Assembly: GCA_945860955.1 (NCBI GenBank)
Contig: CAMATH010000006.1
Location: 43,094 to 107,093, forward strand
DNA length: 64,000 nt
From: Planctomicrobium piriforme
GTDB lineage: Bacteria; Planctomycetota; Planctomycetia; Planctomycetales; Planctomycetaceae
Direction: 5' to 3'
In this document: one piece after another, positions 1 to 8,842 of the stretch
Numbering within the stretch: the stretch's first letter is position 1
Layout: the number at the start of each line of letters is the position of its first letter
Program-made: the position numbers and the translations under genes
Notes under the pieces: model-generated
Databases searched by the model: none
The model's input: the letters and a program-made list of their open reading frames with translations, nothing else
Told to the model about the DNA's origin: nothing

Positions 1-1
1 A

Positions 2-1474
2 ACTGCCACTGGAACTGCTCTGGCCGCAGGTCAGGCCGTTCTGCCTGGAGCCGAACTGCGACAGGCCTGCACCGAGTTGGTCGCCGCGATTGAACTGTCG
101 GAATCGGAAGCCACCAGCGCGGCCGCCAAGGGGGTTCGCGACGCCTACACCAAAATCGCGGCGGTTTCTCCCGATGGCGGAGTGCGAATCACCACCGCGT
201 TGCGGACGAATTACTTCAACCACAACGTGCGGCTGTACGCTCCCGAAAAATTCATCAATCGGTTTGTCAGCGAATCGCGTCGCGACAACTCGGGAATCAA
301 CGAATTCGTTTCGGAAGCGCAGGTGACCGGTTCGCAGTCGACGCTCTCCAACGTCGGCATCGACGTGCAGCCCAGCAACAACGGAGCGCTGTTGTATCTG
401 GTCATCAACGGCACCGTGAATACCAGCACTCTCGCGTCGACGAGTGAAGCGAACGTTTCGATCTTCGGCAATGCGAATTTCAACGCCTACAAACCGCTGG
501 TCTTCGATGGCGAGAAGTTCAAGATCGGCCAGACGGCGGTCGGGGCGCAGGCGAGCAGTTCGCTGGGAAATATCGACACCAAGTACGACGGCATGCCGCT
601 GATCGGGCGAATCGCCCAGGGTCAGGCGCAGTCGATCGCGTCGAGCCGGCTGGGTGAGGGGGAAGCGATGATGGCGAACCGCATCCGCGGCACCGTCGCA
701 TCGCAACTCGACACCGAAATCAACCGGGAGTTTGGCCCCAATGGGGAACTTCCCAAGAAGTTGAATGAGCGGGTCGCCGCCCTCAAGAACCTGAAGCTGT
801 TCCCGGCCCCTTTGAGTTGGTCCTCGACTCACGATGAAGTCCGGATGGCGGGACGGATTATGGAAGCGGGCGAACTCGGGGGAAGCGCTCCCGACGCCAC
901 CCAGATGAATCCCCGCGGCATCACGATTCTGTTGCACCAGTCGGCGCTCAACAACGGCATCGACCGGCTCGGATTCGCCGGCCAGACAATGTCTGATGAT
1001 GAGTTGCGTGACAAACTTCAGAAGCACATGGAAGACCTGCTTGGCCAGAAGGTCGACATGGGAACGAAGACCAAACCCGCCAGCGAAGAAAGCGCCGCCC
1101 GTCTGCTGTCGTTCGACGCCAACGACCCGATCCGTTTCGAAGCGCTCGACGACACGCTGGTTCTGAATATCCGCGCCGGACTGAAGCAGGAAGGGAAGGA
1201 AGAGATTCCCGTCCACCTGATTCGCGTCCCGATGTCGATCAAGGCGGTGACCGAGGGGATTCAGATCACCCCCGGCAAAGTCTCGGTCGAGACGATTGAC
1301 AAGAGCGAAAGCCAGGCGGTCCGCGCCGGCGTCATCAAGAAGAAAATCGAAGAAGCGATCACCGAACAACTGGTCAAGCGATCGGCCTCGGTGAAACGCG
1401 GCAACCGGCAGTTCACACTGGCGGTCACCCGCATCCGCACGAACGACGGCTGGCTCAACATTTGGGTTGAGTAG
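2..1474 (+). CDS. Hypothetical protein, 5'-truncated by the window edge
   Basis: The reading frame is open from base 2, so the true start lies upstream; the TTG at 77 is only the first start-like codon and is unlikely to be real. The 490 visible residues are rich in Asn, Thr and Ser in the first half. They contain several short regularly spaced hydrophobic strands (for example LLYLVINGTV), which suggests a beta-rich surface or secreted protein. The C-terminal half is more charged and helical. I do not recognise a family. A strong terminator hairpin follows 46 bases after the TAG stop, so this is the last gene of its transcript. Any signal peptide would lie outside the window. Confidence 0.8.
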   Translation, partial: TATGTALAAGQAVLPGAELRQACTELVAAIELSESEATSAAAKGVRDAYTKIAAVSPDGGVRITTALRTNYFNHNVRLYAPEKFINRFVSESRRDNSGINEFVSEAQVTGSQSTLSNVGIDVQPSNNGALLYLVINGTVNTSTLASTSEANVSIFGNANFNAYKPLVFDGEKFKIGQTAVGAQASSSLGNIDTKYDGMPLIGRIAQGQAQSIASSRLGEGEAMMANRIRGTVASQLDTEINREFGPNGELPKKLNERVAALKNLKLFPAPLSWSSTHDEVRMAGRIMEAGELGGSAPDATQMNPRGITILLHQSALNNGIDRLGFAGQTMSDDELRDKLQKHMEDLLGQKVDMGTKTKPASEESAARLLSFDANDPIRFEALDDTLVLNIRAGLKQEGKEEIPVHLIRVPMSIKAVTEGIQITPGKVSVETIDKSESQAVRAGVIKKKIEEAITEQLVKRSASVKRGNRQFTLAVTRIRTNDGWLNIWVE

Positions 1475-1520
1475 TCAAGGCATCGCCGGCTGAGATCGTC
1501 GGCGTCGCCCCATGCTCCTG

Positions 1521-1558
1521 AAACCCCCTTGGTCGAATCCGGTTGACCAAGGGGGTTT
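1521..1558 (+). terminator. Rho-independent terminator
   Basis: A perfect 14-bp stem (AAACCCCCTTGGTC, 1521-1534, pairing with 1545-1558) encloses a 10-base loop and is followed by CGCTTTTG. It sits between the end of the first gene and the ribosome-binding site of the next one, so it should end transcription of the truncated gene. Confidence 0.85.
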
Positions 1559-1675
1559 CGCTTTTGTAACGAAGCGGATCAGCTCGATTTTCCTTGCAAA
1601 AACTGGGGCTGACCTACCCCCGGGTCATGGTCTAGAATCGGGCGTCCTGCGTGTCATCAGAAGGAGTTGATTGCC

Positions 1676-3628
1676 ATGCGCCCTGTCGCGTTGAATGTCC
1701 GTTTCGTCGCCGCTTTGCTGTTCGTCGTGTTCAGTCTGCCAGTCTCCCCGGCGCAGGCGCAGAAACGCGAGGTCACGGTCGATTACATCCTGTCGACCTT
1801 CAAGCCGCAGCACGCCGATGTCGACATCGACACGCCCGAGAAGAAGGAATGGGCGAAGTGCAAGGTCGAGATTTTGGATGACAACCGGGGCTATCTCGTC
1901 CTGGGGCCTGCCGGTCAACCATTGCGGAAATTCCTTGACACCACGGGGAAGGGAAAGACCGACCAGTGGGGGTATTACAATGGCGGGCTAGAGGTCTATC
2001 GCGAGATCGACACCAATGGCAACAACAAGATCGACCAGATTCGCTGGCTGAACTTGGGGGGGACTCGCTGGGGCATTGACGCCGACGAAGACGGCAAGAT
2101 TGAAGAATGGAAGATGATCTCGGCCGAGGAGGTGAGCCGGATGGCGGTGCGGGCGCTGGTGGCTCAGGACGCCGACCTGCTGACTCCCCTGTTAATCAAT
2201 GCCGACGATCTGAAAGTGCTGGGACTCAAGGGGAGCCTTGGGGAGCGGTTGCTGGCATCCGTGGAAAACGCGGCGACGAAGCTGAAGAAGCAGCCTCGGG
2301 CTTCAAAAGTCATCACCCCCAAAACCGTCTGGCGGAGATTTGATTCGTCGGGACCGGGAGTGATCCCTGCCGAAACGCACAAAACCAAGGCCGATCTGTT
2401 CGTCACGGAAAACGCCATGGCGTTTGTCGATTACGGAGACGCGCAAAAGCAGGGAATCGTGGTGCTGGGGGAAATGCTGCGGGTGGGGAATGTCTGGAAA
2501 CTGACATTAATTCCCTCGGCAAGCGACCCGGAAGGAAACGTGGAACTTCCCAGCGGCATCGTGATGTTTGAATCGGCCCGGGGCGCGGTCGGACCGACCG
2601 CCGCCGCGACGGCGGGGGATGACATTCCCGCCGAGACCAAAGCGCTGTTTGAGCAACTCACCAAGTTGCAGAACAGTCCTCCGGCCCCCAACGCGGCCAA
2701 GGCCGAGTGGGAGAAGTACTATAAAGACCTCGACTTTGTGCTGGTGAAACTCTTCAACGCCGCGACGACCGACGCCGATCACGAACAATGGTTGCGTCAA
2801 CTGCTCGACTCGATCAACGCCGGGGTTCAGGCGGGGCACTATTCCAAGGGGATGGACCGTCTGCGGCAACTCGAAAAGGAGATCAAGAAAGAGTATCCAA
2901 GGCTGGCGGCGTTCGTGGAATATCGGCGAACGTGGGCAGAATACACCCTGGCGATGCGAGCGAGCGAAGACGACGACGCGCGGGGGAAAATCCACTCGCA
3001 GTGGCTTAAGGATCTCGAAGTGTTCCTGGAAAAGTATCCCAAGTCCGATGATTCCGCCGAGGCGGCGCTGCAGTTGGGATTTGAATACGAATATGCCATC
3101 AAGGTCGAAAAGGCCCGGGGCTGGTACCAGAAGGTCACCACGCAGTTTCCCAAAACCGAAGCGGCGAGCCGCGCCGGTGGAGCGTTGTTGCGGCTGGGGA
3201 TGAACGGAAAGTTATTGGCGCTTTCCGGAGCGAGTCTGGCGGGCGGGACGCTGGACACCAAGCAGTTCAAAGGGAATACATTGCTGGTGGTGTTCTGGGA
3301 CACGCGGAGCAAGCCGGCGGCCGAAGACTTGCCAGCACTCAAGGAACTCTACGATCAACACCGCTCCAAAGGGTTTGAAATCCTTGGGGTGAACCTCGAT
3401 CCAGAGGCGGACGTGGTAACCAGCTTTATCAAACAACGGGGGATTTCCTGGCCGCAGATTCACGAAGAGGGGGGACTGGAAAGCGCCCCTGCGCGGAAAT
3501 TCGGGATCATCACGCTGCCGACGATGTTTCTGGTGGATCCCGATGGCAAAGTGATCAGCCGGAGCGCGTCCGTGGAGGATGTGCGCAGCCAATTGAACGG
3601 TGAGAAGCCTGTCGAGAAGGGGAAGTAG
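1676..3628 (+). CDS. Secreted protein with a C-terminal thioredoxin-fold (TlpA/AhpC-like) domain lacking the CxxC
   Basis: The ATG at 1676 is preceded by AAGGAG at 1661-1666 (9-base spacer), so I prefer it to the in-frame TTG at 1667. The N-terminus is a signal peptide ending near AQA (residue ~28). The middle of the protein is charged and helical and probably carries TPR-like pairs around residues 440-510. The last ~125 residues match the TlpA/AhpC/redoxin pattern: an LVVFW strand, the phrase ALKELYDQH, ILGVNLD, and the cis-Pro loop TLPTMFLVDPDGKV. At the active site the usual WCxxC is replaced by WDTRSKP, so no redox-active cysteine pair is present. It may act as a binding or scaffold domain in the periplasm. 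It appears monocistronic. Confidence 0.85.
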   Translation: MRPVALNVRFVAALLFVVFSLPVSPAQAQKREVTVDYILSTFKPQHADVDIDTPEKKEWAKCKVEILDDNRGYLVLGPAGQPLRKFLDTTGKGKTDQWGYYNGGLEVYREIDTNGNNKIDQIRWLNLGGTRWGIDADEDGKIEEWKMISAEEVSRMAVRALVAQDADLLTPLLINADDLKVLGLKGSLGERLLASVENAATKLKKQPRASKVITPKTVWRRFDSSGPGVIPAETHKTKADLFVTENAMAFVDYGDAQKQGIVVLGEMLRVGNVWKLTLIPSASDPEGNVELPSGIVMFESARGAVGPTAAATAGDDIPAETKALFEQLTKLQNSPPAPNAAKAEWEKYYKDLDFVLVKLFNAATTDADHEQWLRQLLDSINAGVQAGHYSKGMDRLRQLEKEIKKEYPRLAAFVEYRRTWAEYTLAMRASEDDDARGKIHSQWLKDLEVFLEKYPKSDDSAEAALQLGFEYEYAIKVEKARGWYQKVTTQFPKTEAASRAGGALLRLGMNGKLLALSGASLAGGTLDTKQFKGNTLLVVFWDTRSKPAAEDLPALKELYDQHRSKGFEILGVNLDPEADVVTSFIKQRGISWPQIHEEGGLESAPARKFGIITLPTMFLVDPDGKVISRSASVEDVRSQLNGEKPVEKGK

Positions 3629-3639
3629 TGGATCGTCCC

Positions 3640-3960
3640 TGTCGCGACGACGCTCCTGATGTCGCGGCGACGCTCCTGCGGCGTCGCGCCCGACGGCGCA
3701 GCCGGCGGCCAGGTCGGTAAACGTCACCCGTTGTTTGACTCCACAGTCGAGCGAGCAGTTGTTTCCGATACGGCGTTTCAATCTGTCTCCACTCCACTCT
3801 GCCGAAGATGTCCAGACCGCGGCGTCGTAGGAACGCCGTCCGCCACATGTCGCGACGACGCTCCTTCGGCGTCGCGCCCGACGGCGCAGCCGGCGGTTGG
3901 GTCGGCAAGCGTCACCCGGTGTTTGACTTCAACCCCGCGCGACCAGCGTTTCCGATGCGA
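3640..3960. repeat. 188-bp direct repeat, first array (one full unit plus partial units)
   Basis: A complete unit runs 3659-3846. It begins ATGTCGCGGCGACGCTCC, includes GTCGGTAAACGTCAC and TTTCCGATACGGCG, and ends GGAACGCCGTCCGCCAC. A short fragment of the unit start lies just upstream (3640-3658). A second unit begins at 3847 and loses similarity near 3960, just before the gene at 4019. The first ~50 bases of each unit form a GC-rich hairpin (CTGCGGCGTCG paired with CGACGGCGCAG). Short overlapping ORFs in these units are by-products of the composition. The sequence also fills the non-coding gap after the thioredoxin-like gene. Confidence 0.85.
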
Positions 3961-4018
3961 GATTTTACTGGGCTCGCCCCGGATCTGCTTGATTTCCACA
4001 TTCGACAGGATTCATGGC

Positions 4019-4753
4019 ATGGACCAATGGAAGTCAATCTGGGAAGAATCGCACACATTGAGAACCCCATTCGAGCGGCGTTGGTCGCTGAACCGGTTGC
4101 TCAAGGCACCATGGCCCGAGGTGCTTCGGCTGGCGAGAAAGGGGCGGAAACGGATGTCGCGCTCCGCGCGGCTGCCGGATCGTGAATGTTCCAAACGATT
4201 CTACTACGCTGGCTCGTGGCGGAAGAACGTGATGACTGACGTCGTCAGTCTGTATGTCACCCAAACGAGACGCAGGCTCCGGATCGACCAAATTCTGATC
4301 TGCCCAACCGTGCGGGTTGGATTGGTGCCCAATTATTATCTGATTCGCGAGGAGGTGCGGGCGGCGGCGGGAACGATTGGGGGAGGGAAAGTCGTCCATT
4401 TCGACGAGTTTCTTTGTGGACGCACCCTGGATGAACTGTTGTTTGTCGACGAATTCGAAGCGGGACTTCCGCAGTTCAAAGAGTTCCGGTATCGCGGCAC
4501 ACTCGTGAAGTGCCACTGGACGTCGCGCGGTTTGAGTTTGAAGTCTTGGCAAAGACGGTTGCGAGTCCAAACTGTCGAGGATCTACGCGAGGCATTGCGT
4601 GGCCTGAGTGACCAACTGTCTTTCGTTCGATTGACGGAGGAGGTGCGGGAGGAGGTCCGAAACGCGTTTCGGGATCGCTGGACCGAACTCAGCGAACACT
4701 CCGATGAAATCGTCCGGCTAATGGCTGTGCGATTGTGCAATATGTACCGGTAA
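4019..4753 (+). CDS. Hypothetical protein (244 aa) inside a repeat island
   Basis: The reading frame is open far upstream, but that part lies in the 188-bp repeat; the first ATG in unique sequence is at 4019, so I use that start. The 244-residue product is basic and arginine-rich, with WKSIWEESHT near the N-terminus and a mixed alpha/beta pattern. It has no signal peptide, no membrane segment and only scattered cysteines. I do not recognise the family and saw no catalytic motif. It is bracketed by the same direct repeats on both sides and followed within 50 bases by a mobile-element-like repeat, so it may be cargo or a gene caught in a repeat-driven rearrangement. Whether it is expressed is uncertain. 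Confidence 0.6.
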   Translation: MDQWKSIWEESHTLRTPFERRWSLNRLLKAPWPEVLRLARKGRKRMSRSARLPDRECSKRFYYAGSWRKNVMTDVVSLYVTQTRRRLRIDQILICPTVRVGLVPNYYLIREEVRAAAGTIGGGKVVHFDEFLCGRTLDELLFVDEFEAGLPQFKEFRYRGTLVKCHWTSRGLSLKSWQRRLRVQTVEDLREALRGLSDQLSFVRLTEEVREEVRNAFRDRWTELSEHSDEIVRLMAVRLCNMYR

Positions 4754-4796
4754 TTCTTAGACTTTGGCGACCGTTCCCAGTTTCCTTCGTGACCTG

Positions 4797-5040
4797 GTTA
4801 TCGATGTCGTGCGGGCAGACAGAGCGAAGATCTGATTCACCAATCCACACAAGGTGGATGGGGTCTGGACCGCGTAGTGTGGCTTGGGGCTAGCCATCGA
4901 TCTTTCTCCCCATCCGCTCAAGGCGGATGGGGCCGTCGCCAACACCCGCCGCCATCCAGCTTGCCCAAGACTGCATCCACCCGCAGCAGACGCCATCCCG
5001 CTCGGGTTCAATGTCGCGATATCGGCCGCGCTGGGCATAG
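4797..5040 (+). repeat. Mobile-element-like repeat family, copy 1 (right half)
   Basis: This copy contains the block AGACAGAGCGAAGATCTGAT, a hairpin ATCCAC-ACAAG-GTGGAT, then CTAGCCATCGATCTTTCTCC and a perfect 10-bp hairpin CCCCATCCGC-TCAAG-GCGGATGGGG. It ends with a degenerate form of the family end (GGCCGCGCTGGGCATAG). The same blocks recur at 25715-25920 (opposite strand) and 40560-40754. The antisense frame through it stays open, as in other copies, but resembles no known protein. Confidence 0.8.
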
Positions 5041-5596
5041 GTCGGTAAACGTCACTCGTCGTTTGCCTTCACCGTCGAGCGAGCAGTCGTTTCCGATACG
5101 GGGATTCAATCTGTCTCCACTCAACTCTGCCGAAGATGTCCAGACCGCGGCGTCGTAGGAACGCCGTCCGCCACATGTCGCGACGACGCTCCGCGGCGTC
5201 GCGCCCGACGGCGCAGCCGGCGGCCAGGTCGGTAAACGTCACCTATCGTTTGACTGCATCGTCGAGCGAGCAGTCGTTTCCGATACGGCGATTCAATCTG
5301 TCTCCACTCAACTCTGCCGAAGATGTCCAGACCGCGGCGTCGTAGGAACGCCGTCCGCCACATCTCGCGACGACGCGCCTGCGGCGTCGCGCCCGACGCC
5401 GCAGGCGGCGGTTGGGTCGGTAAACGTGACCCGTTGTTTGGTTTCACCGTCGAGCGAGCAGTCGTTTCCGATGCGGCGTTTCAATCTGTCTCCACTTGAC
5501 TCTGCCGAAGATGTCGAGACCGCGGCGTCGTAGGAACGCCGTCCGCCACATGTCACGACGACGATCCTGCGGGGTTCCGCTCGACGCCCACAGGCC
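5041..5596. repeat. 188-bp direct repeat, second array (2 full and 2 partial units)
   Basis: Units: 5041-5174 (lacks its first ~54 bases), 5175-5361 (187 bp), 5362-5549 (188 bp) and a decayed start at 5550-5596. Head-to-tail units are highly similar to each other and to 3659-3846. In the 5362 unit the hairpin is perfect: GCCTGCGGCGTCG (5377-5389), loop CGCC, CGACGCCGCAGGC (5394-5406). There are no variable spacers between units, so this is not a CRISPR array. Confidence 0.88.
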
Positions 5597-5927
5597 AATG
5601 CCACTTATTTTGGTACCGAGTACGGAAGCTCGCTGTCGTTTTTCTTCTTAGGAGTTCTCAGAGATTTTGTCGACTTCTGTCTCTGGGGATGCGCCATTCT
5701 CTGGTACCCGCGGGGTTGTCCCGCGGGGAGTGTGTCTTCTTGGCGGATGGGCCGGGGGCTTCGTCATGGTATGTCAAACATGCCGCGAGACTGCGCGGCG
5801 GCTTCAGGAGCAGCACGCATTTCAGCGTCGTCGACAGAACTTTGACTTTCAAGCAACGCAGCTTGACTCCCGAGGCAGGCGTTTGCGAGCCTGGAAATTG
5901 GCTCCGGAATTCTCCGCTCGTGCCACG
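5597..5927. other. Gene-free interval after the repeat island
   Basis: 331 bases lie between the second repeat array and the stop codon of the propeller gene on the minus strand. The only structure I see is a small palindromic pair, CCCGCGGGG at 5707-5715 and 5720-5728. No ORF here has protein-like composition. Confidence 0.5.
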
Positions 5928-7199
5928 CTACTCGACATCAGCCCAGCGATAGACCGTCATCGCTTTTCGTTCCCGGATGAAAACCTCGTCGCCGCAGATG
6001 GCCAGATGGGCCCACGTGTCCTGCTCGCTGATCTGCCGGGTGTCGAGCTGTTCGAATTTTTCGGGATTCGCCCGGAACAGGACCAGGATTCCGCGTTCAT
6101 CGAGCGCCAGGATCTTGTCGCCATTTGCCACCAGGCTCATGTATTTGCCGAACGGCGTGGTGGTCCAAGTCGACTTGCCTGTAGTCATGTCAATGCAGGT
6201 CAAACGCTGGTTCCGCAGGTGCAGATAGACGTGGTTCCCGACCACCACGGGGGATGACATGTAGCCCTCGACTTTGTTCGTCCAAGTGGTCTCAACCTTC
6301 GGCTTGGCACCGACGGTTGTGGGGGTGTATAGGAAACTCTTGCCACCATAAGTGCTGGTGAAGACTGAGTCTCGGAACACCGTAGGCGTCAGAATATTCA
6401 TGCCACGGAATGCCGGAACCTCTTGTTCCCATCGAACCGAGCCAGTCTCGGGGTCGACTCCCGCCAGCTTCGTTCGGGTCTGAACCAGCAGTTGTTCAGC
6501 ACCACCGAGCTGGGCGAGATAGGGTGAGGAGAAAGCGCTCCCATTCATTCCCCCTTCGTCGGTCAATGTCCTCCAAATCGACTCGCCAGTCCGTTTGTCG
6601 AGTTTGAAGAGCGAACTGCCGGCTTGAACGTAGAGTGCATCTCCCACCGCCAGTGGAGAACAGACAAATCCAAACGCGGGGAGCGAACTCTTATACCGAC
6701 TGGGAAAGTCCACTCGCCACCGCTCGGCCCCGGTCTTGGCATCCAGGCAGACCAGGAGGTCGCGGATGCCGGCGACATAAAGCGATTCTCCGTCATATGC
6801 CGGGGTGGAGCGAATCCAGTCGCCATTCGACTTGGCGAAGAACGGCATGCTCATCGCACCGGGCCAGGAGACCTCCCAGATGACGTTCCCGGTTCGTCTG
6901 TCCAGCGCCTTAACGACCTCTTCCTTAGCATTTCGAGTCTCGGTGACGAAGACGCGGTCGACGGCCACGATCGGCCCCGAATAACTCGGTCCCAGCGGAA
7001 GCCGCCAGAGCGTCTGGAGGTTATTTCCCGCGAGTTTCGCCGGCCAGATCGTGCCGACAGGAATCTGGCCGTCTCGGGTTGGGCCGCGCCATTGAGGCCA
7101 GGTCGCCACCGGTGTCCCCTGGCCCTCGGCACGAACGGTGGACTCGACCACGGAAAACACCATTCCCAGCAGCACCGCGACCCGCAGGACATTTCGCAT
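5928..7199 (-). CDS. Secreted PQQ-binding-like (pyrrolo-quinoline quinone) beta-propeller protein
   Basis: The product is 423 residues from the ATG at 7199; a TTG at 7214 would add five residues, but the ATG gives the cleaner signal peptide (MRNVLRVAVLLGMVFSVVES, cleaved near VRA-EG). After it come repeated propeller blades with the PQQ/WD40-like signature: WPQWRGPTRDG, LDRRTGNVIWEVSW, LDAKTGAERWRVDFP, LDKRTGESIWRT and DPETGSVRWEQEVP, each an A-x-D-x-x-T-G-x-x-x-W blade. The opening WRGPxRDG phrase is typical of planctomycete PQQ-like proteins. It is likely periplasmic, perhaps a scaffold or a dehydrogenase-like protein; no heme site is visible. It is divergent from rtcB across a 200-base shared upstream region. 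Confidence 0.88.
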   Translation of the reverse strand: MRNVLRVAVLLGMVFSVVESTVRAEGQGTPVATWPQWRGPTRDGQIPVGTIWPAKLAGNNLQTLWRLPLGPSYSGPIVAVDRVFVTETRNAKEEVVKALDRRTGNVIWEVSWPGAMSMPFFAKSNGDWIRSTPAYDGESLYVAGIRDLLVCLDAKTGAERWRVDFPSRYKSSLPAFGFVCSPLAVGDALYVQAGSSLFKLDKRTGESIWRTLTDEGGMNGSAFSSPYLAQLGGAEQLLVQTRTKLAGVDPETGSVRWEQEVPAFRGMNILTPTVFRDSVFTSTYGGKSFLYTPTTVGAKPKVETTWTNKVEGYMSSPVVVGNHVYLHLRNQRLTCIDMTTGKSTWTTTPFGKYMSLVANGDKILALDERGILVLFRANPEKFEQLDTRQISEQDTWAHLAICGDEVFIRERKAMTVYRWADVE

Positions 7200-7401
7200 C
7201 GAGAGACTCTCCAATTCCAGGCGAACGATTCACTGTTTTATAGTAATCCGGTCAAGTCTCGATTTCCTGTCACGATTCGCTACATTGCGAGTCGAGCGCT
7301 GGTGAACCGCGCGGCGAGGGAGTGTGTCTGCATACTCCCTCGCCGAGTTTGTGCCCGGCGGGTCGACCACACAGAATTTGCGTCTCCCTACAAAGTCTGC
7401 C

Positions 7402-8790
7402 ATGAATACCTCTCAACTCCGCAAGCTGGGCGTCCCCGACGCCTGTCTAACCAGCGCCATCCAGGGAATTCAATCCGCGGCGCAAACGGGGGAATTTCGA
7501 GGCTCGGAAGTGAAGCGGCTGATTGTGTCGGTCATCGAGGCTCCTGCCGACCACGTTGCACATCCGCATTTCGCGGGATTCGCCAAGGCGTTGATCGCCG
7601 AGTCGGCGTTCATTCCGCACAAACGGGCACCGTACAAGACCTGGGGAACCGATATCGACCCGGCGGCGCATGCCCAGATGGAGCAGTCGTGCGACGTGCC
7701 GGTTTCCCGGCGGGGGGCGTTGATGCCCGATGCGCATGTGGGATATGGCCTGCCGATCGGTGGAGTTCTGGCGTGCGAGAACGCGGTGATCCCCTACGCG
7801 GTGGGTGTGGACATCGCCTGCCGGATGAAGCTGTCGGTGTTCGACCTCCCTCCGTCCGATCTGGACGACCGTTTGAGTCACTTCCAGACCGCGCTGGAAA
7901 AGGGAACGTTGTTCGGCGTGGGAGGAGTCCACGAGCGTCGACAGGATCACGCGGTGATGGACCAGGACTGGTCTGTGACGCGGATCACGCGGGAGCAAAA
8001 GGACAAGGCGTGGAGACAACTGGGAACGTCGGGGTCAGGGAACCACTTCGTCGAGTTTGGCGCGCTGACCCTGACCGAGCCGGCGGACGACCTGGGGCTG
8101 CCCGCGGGTGAATACATCGCGCTTTTGAGCCACTCGGGAAGCCGGGGGGCCGGGACTTCGGTATGCAGCACCTATTCCTCCATCGCCCAGTCCCGACTGC
8201 CCAAGCGGTACACTGATCTTGGCCGACTGGCCTGGCTCGACCTCGACACCGAGGCGGGTCAGGAGTACTGGGCGGCCATGAACCTGATGGGAGACTACGC
8301 GGCGGCGAACCACGACGTGATCCATCGACTGGTCTCGAAATTGGTGGGTGCCCCCATTCGCACCGGCGTGGAAAACCATCACAACTTCGCCTGGAAGGAA
8401 GTCCATGACGGCCAGGAATTGATCGTTCACCGCAAGGGGGCGACACCGGCGGGCAAGGGGGTTCTGGGAGTGATCCCCGGCTCCATGGCCGACCCGGCGT
8501 TCATCGTCCGCGGAAAAGGGAACGCCGAGAGTCTGAATTCGGCCTCCCACGGTGCGGGGCGTTGCATGTCGCGCACCAAAGCCAACGACATGTACACCTG
8601 GCGGGCGGTACAGAACGACCTGAAAAAGAAGGGAATCACAGTGATCTCCGCCGGTGCCGACGAAGTCCCGTACGCCTATAAGCGCATCTTAGAGGTGATG
8701 GCCCAGCAGCAGGATCTGGTGGAAACCGTCGCGCGGTTTGATCCGAAGATCGTGAAGATGTGCGGAGACGGTAGCAAGGCCGAGGATTGA
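7402..8790 (+). CDS. rtcB: RtcB family RNA-splicing ligase
   Basis: 462 residues from the ATG at 7402; an in-frame upstream extension lacks family similarity. RtcB ligases join RNA 2',3'-cyclic phosphate or 3'-phosphate ends to 5'-OH ends using GTP and Mn2+. The family motifs are present in order: MPDAHVGYGLPIGGV (residues 108-122), the metal-binding GVDIACRM (D137, C140), SGNHFVEFG, SHSGSRG, ENHHNFA, HRKGATPAGKG, and SASHGAGRCMSR, whose His corresponds to the guanylylated residue. The length is normal. No archease gene or RtcR-type regulator lies next to it, so its regulation is not evident. It converges on lepA. Confidence 0.93.
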   Translation: MNTSQLRKLGVPDACLTSAIQGIQSAAQTGEFRGSEVKRLIVSVIEAPADHVAHPHFAGFAKALIAESAFIPHKRAPYKTWGTDIDPAAHAQMEQSCDVPVSRRGALMPDAHVGYGLPIGGVLACENAVIPYAVGVDIACRMKLSVFDLPPSDLDDRLSHFQTALEKGTLFGVGGVHERRQDHAVMDQDWSVTRITREQKDKAWRQLGTSGSGNHFVEFGALTLTEPADDLGLPAGEYIALLSHSGSRGAGTSVCSTYSSIAQSRLPKRYTDLGRLAWLDLDTEAGQEYWAAMNLMGDYAAANHDVIHRLVSKLVGAPIRTGVENHHNFAWKEVHDGQELIVHRKGATPAGKGVLGVIPGSMADPAFIVRGKGNAESLNSASHGAGRCMSRTKANDMYTWRAVQNDLKKKGITVISAGADEVPYAYKRILEVMAQQQDLVETVARFDPKIVKMCGDGSKAED

Positions 8791-8800
8791 CAATGTCGGT

Positions 8801-8830
8801 GTGACTCGGCGAGAGGATTCGCCGGGTCAC
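8801..8830. terminator. Hairpin between convergent rtcB and lepA
   Basis: GTGACTCGGCGA (8801-8812) pairs with TCGCCGGGTCAC (8819-8830), with one G-T pair and a 6-base loop. It fills most of the 52-base gap between two convergent genes. There is no U-tract, so it may act as a bidirectional structural terminator or 3'-end stabiliser. Confidence 0.55.
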
Positions 8831-8842
8831 ATCGAGCCTTCC

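Noticed and set aside
3640..5596. Repeat array as a CRISPR locus
   Set aside because: Units are ~188 bp without short regular repeats or variable spacers, and no cas genes are nearby.
7324..7401. Upstream extension of rtcB
   Set aside because: The extra 26 codons lack similarity to RtcB N-termini, which begin close to the MNTSQL start.
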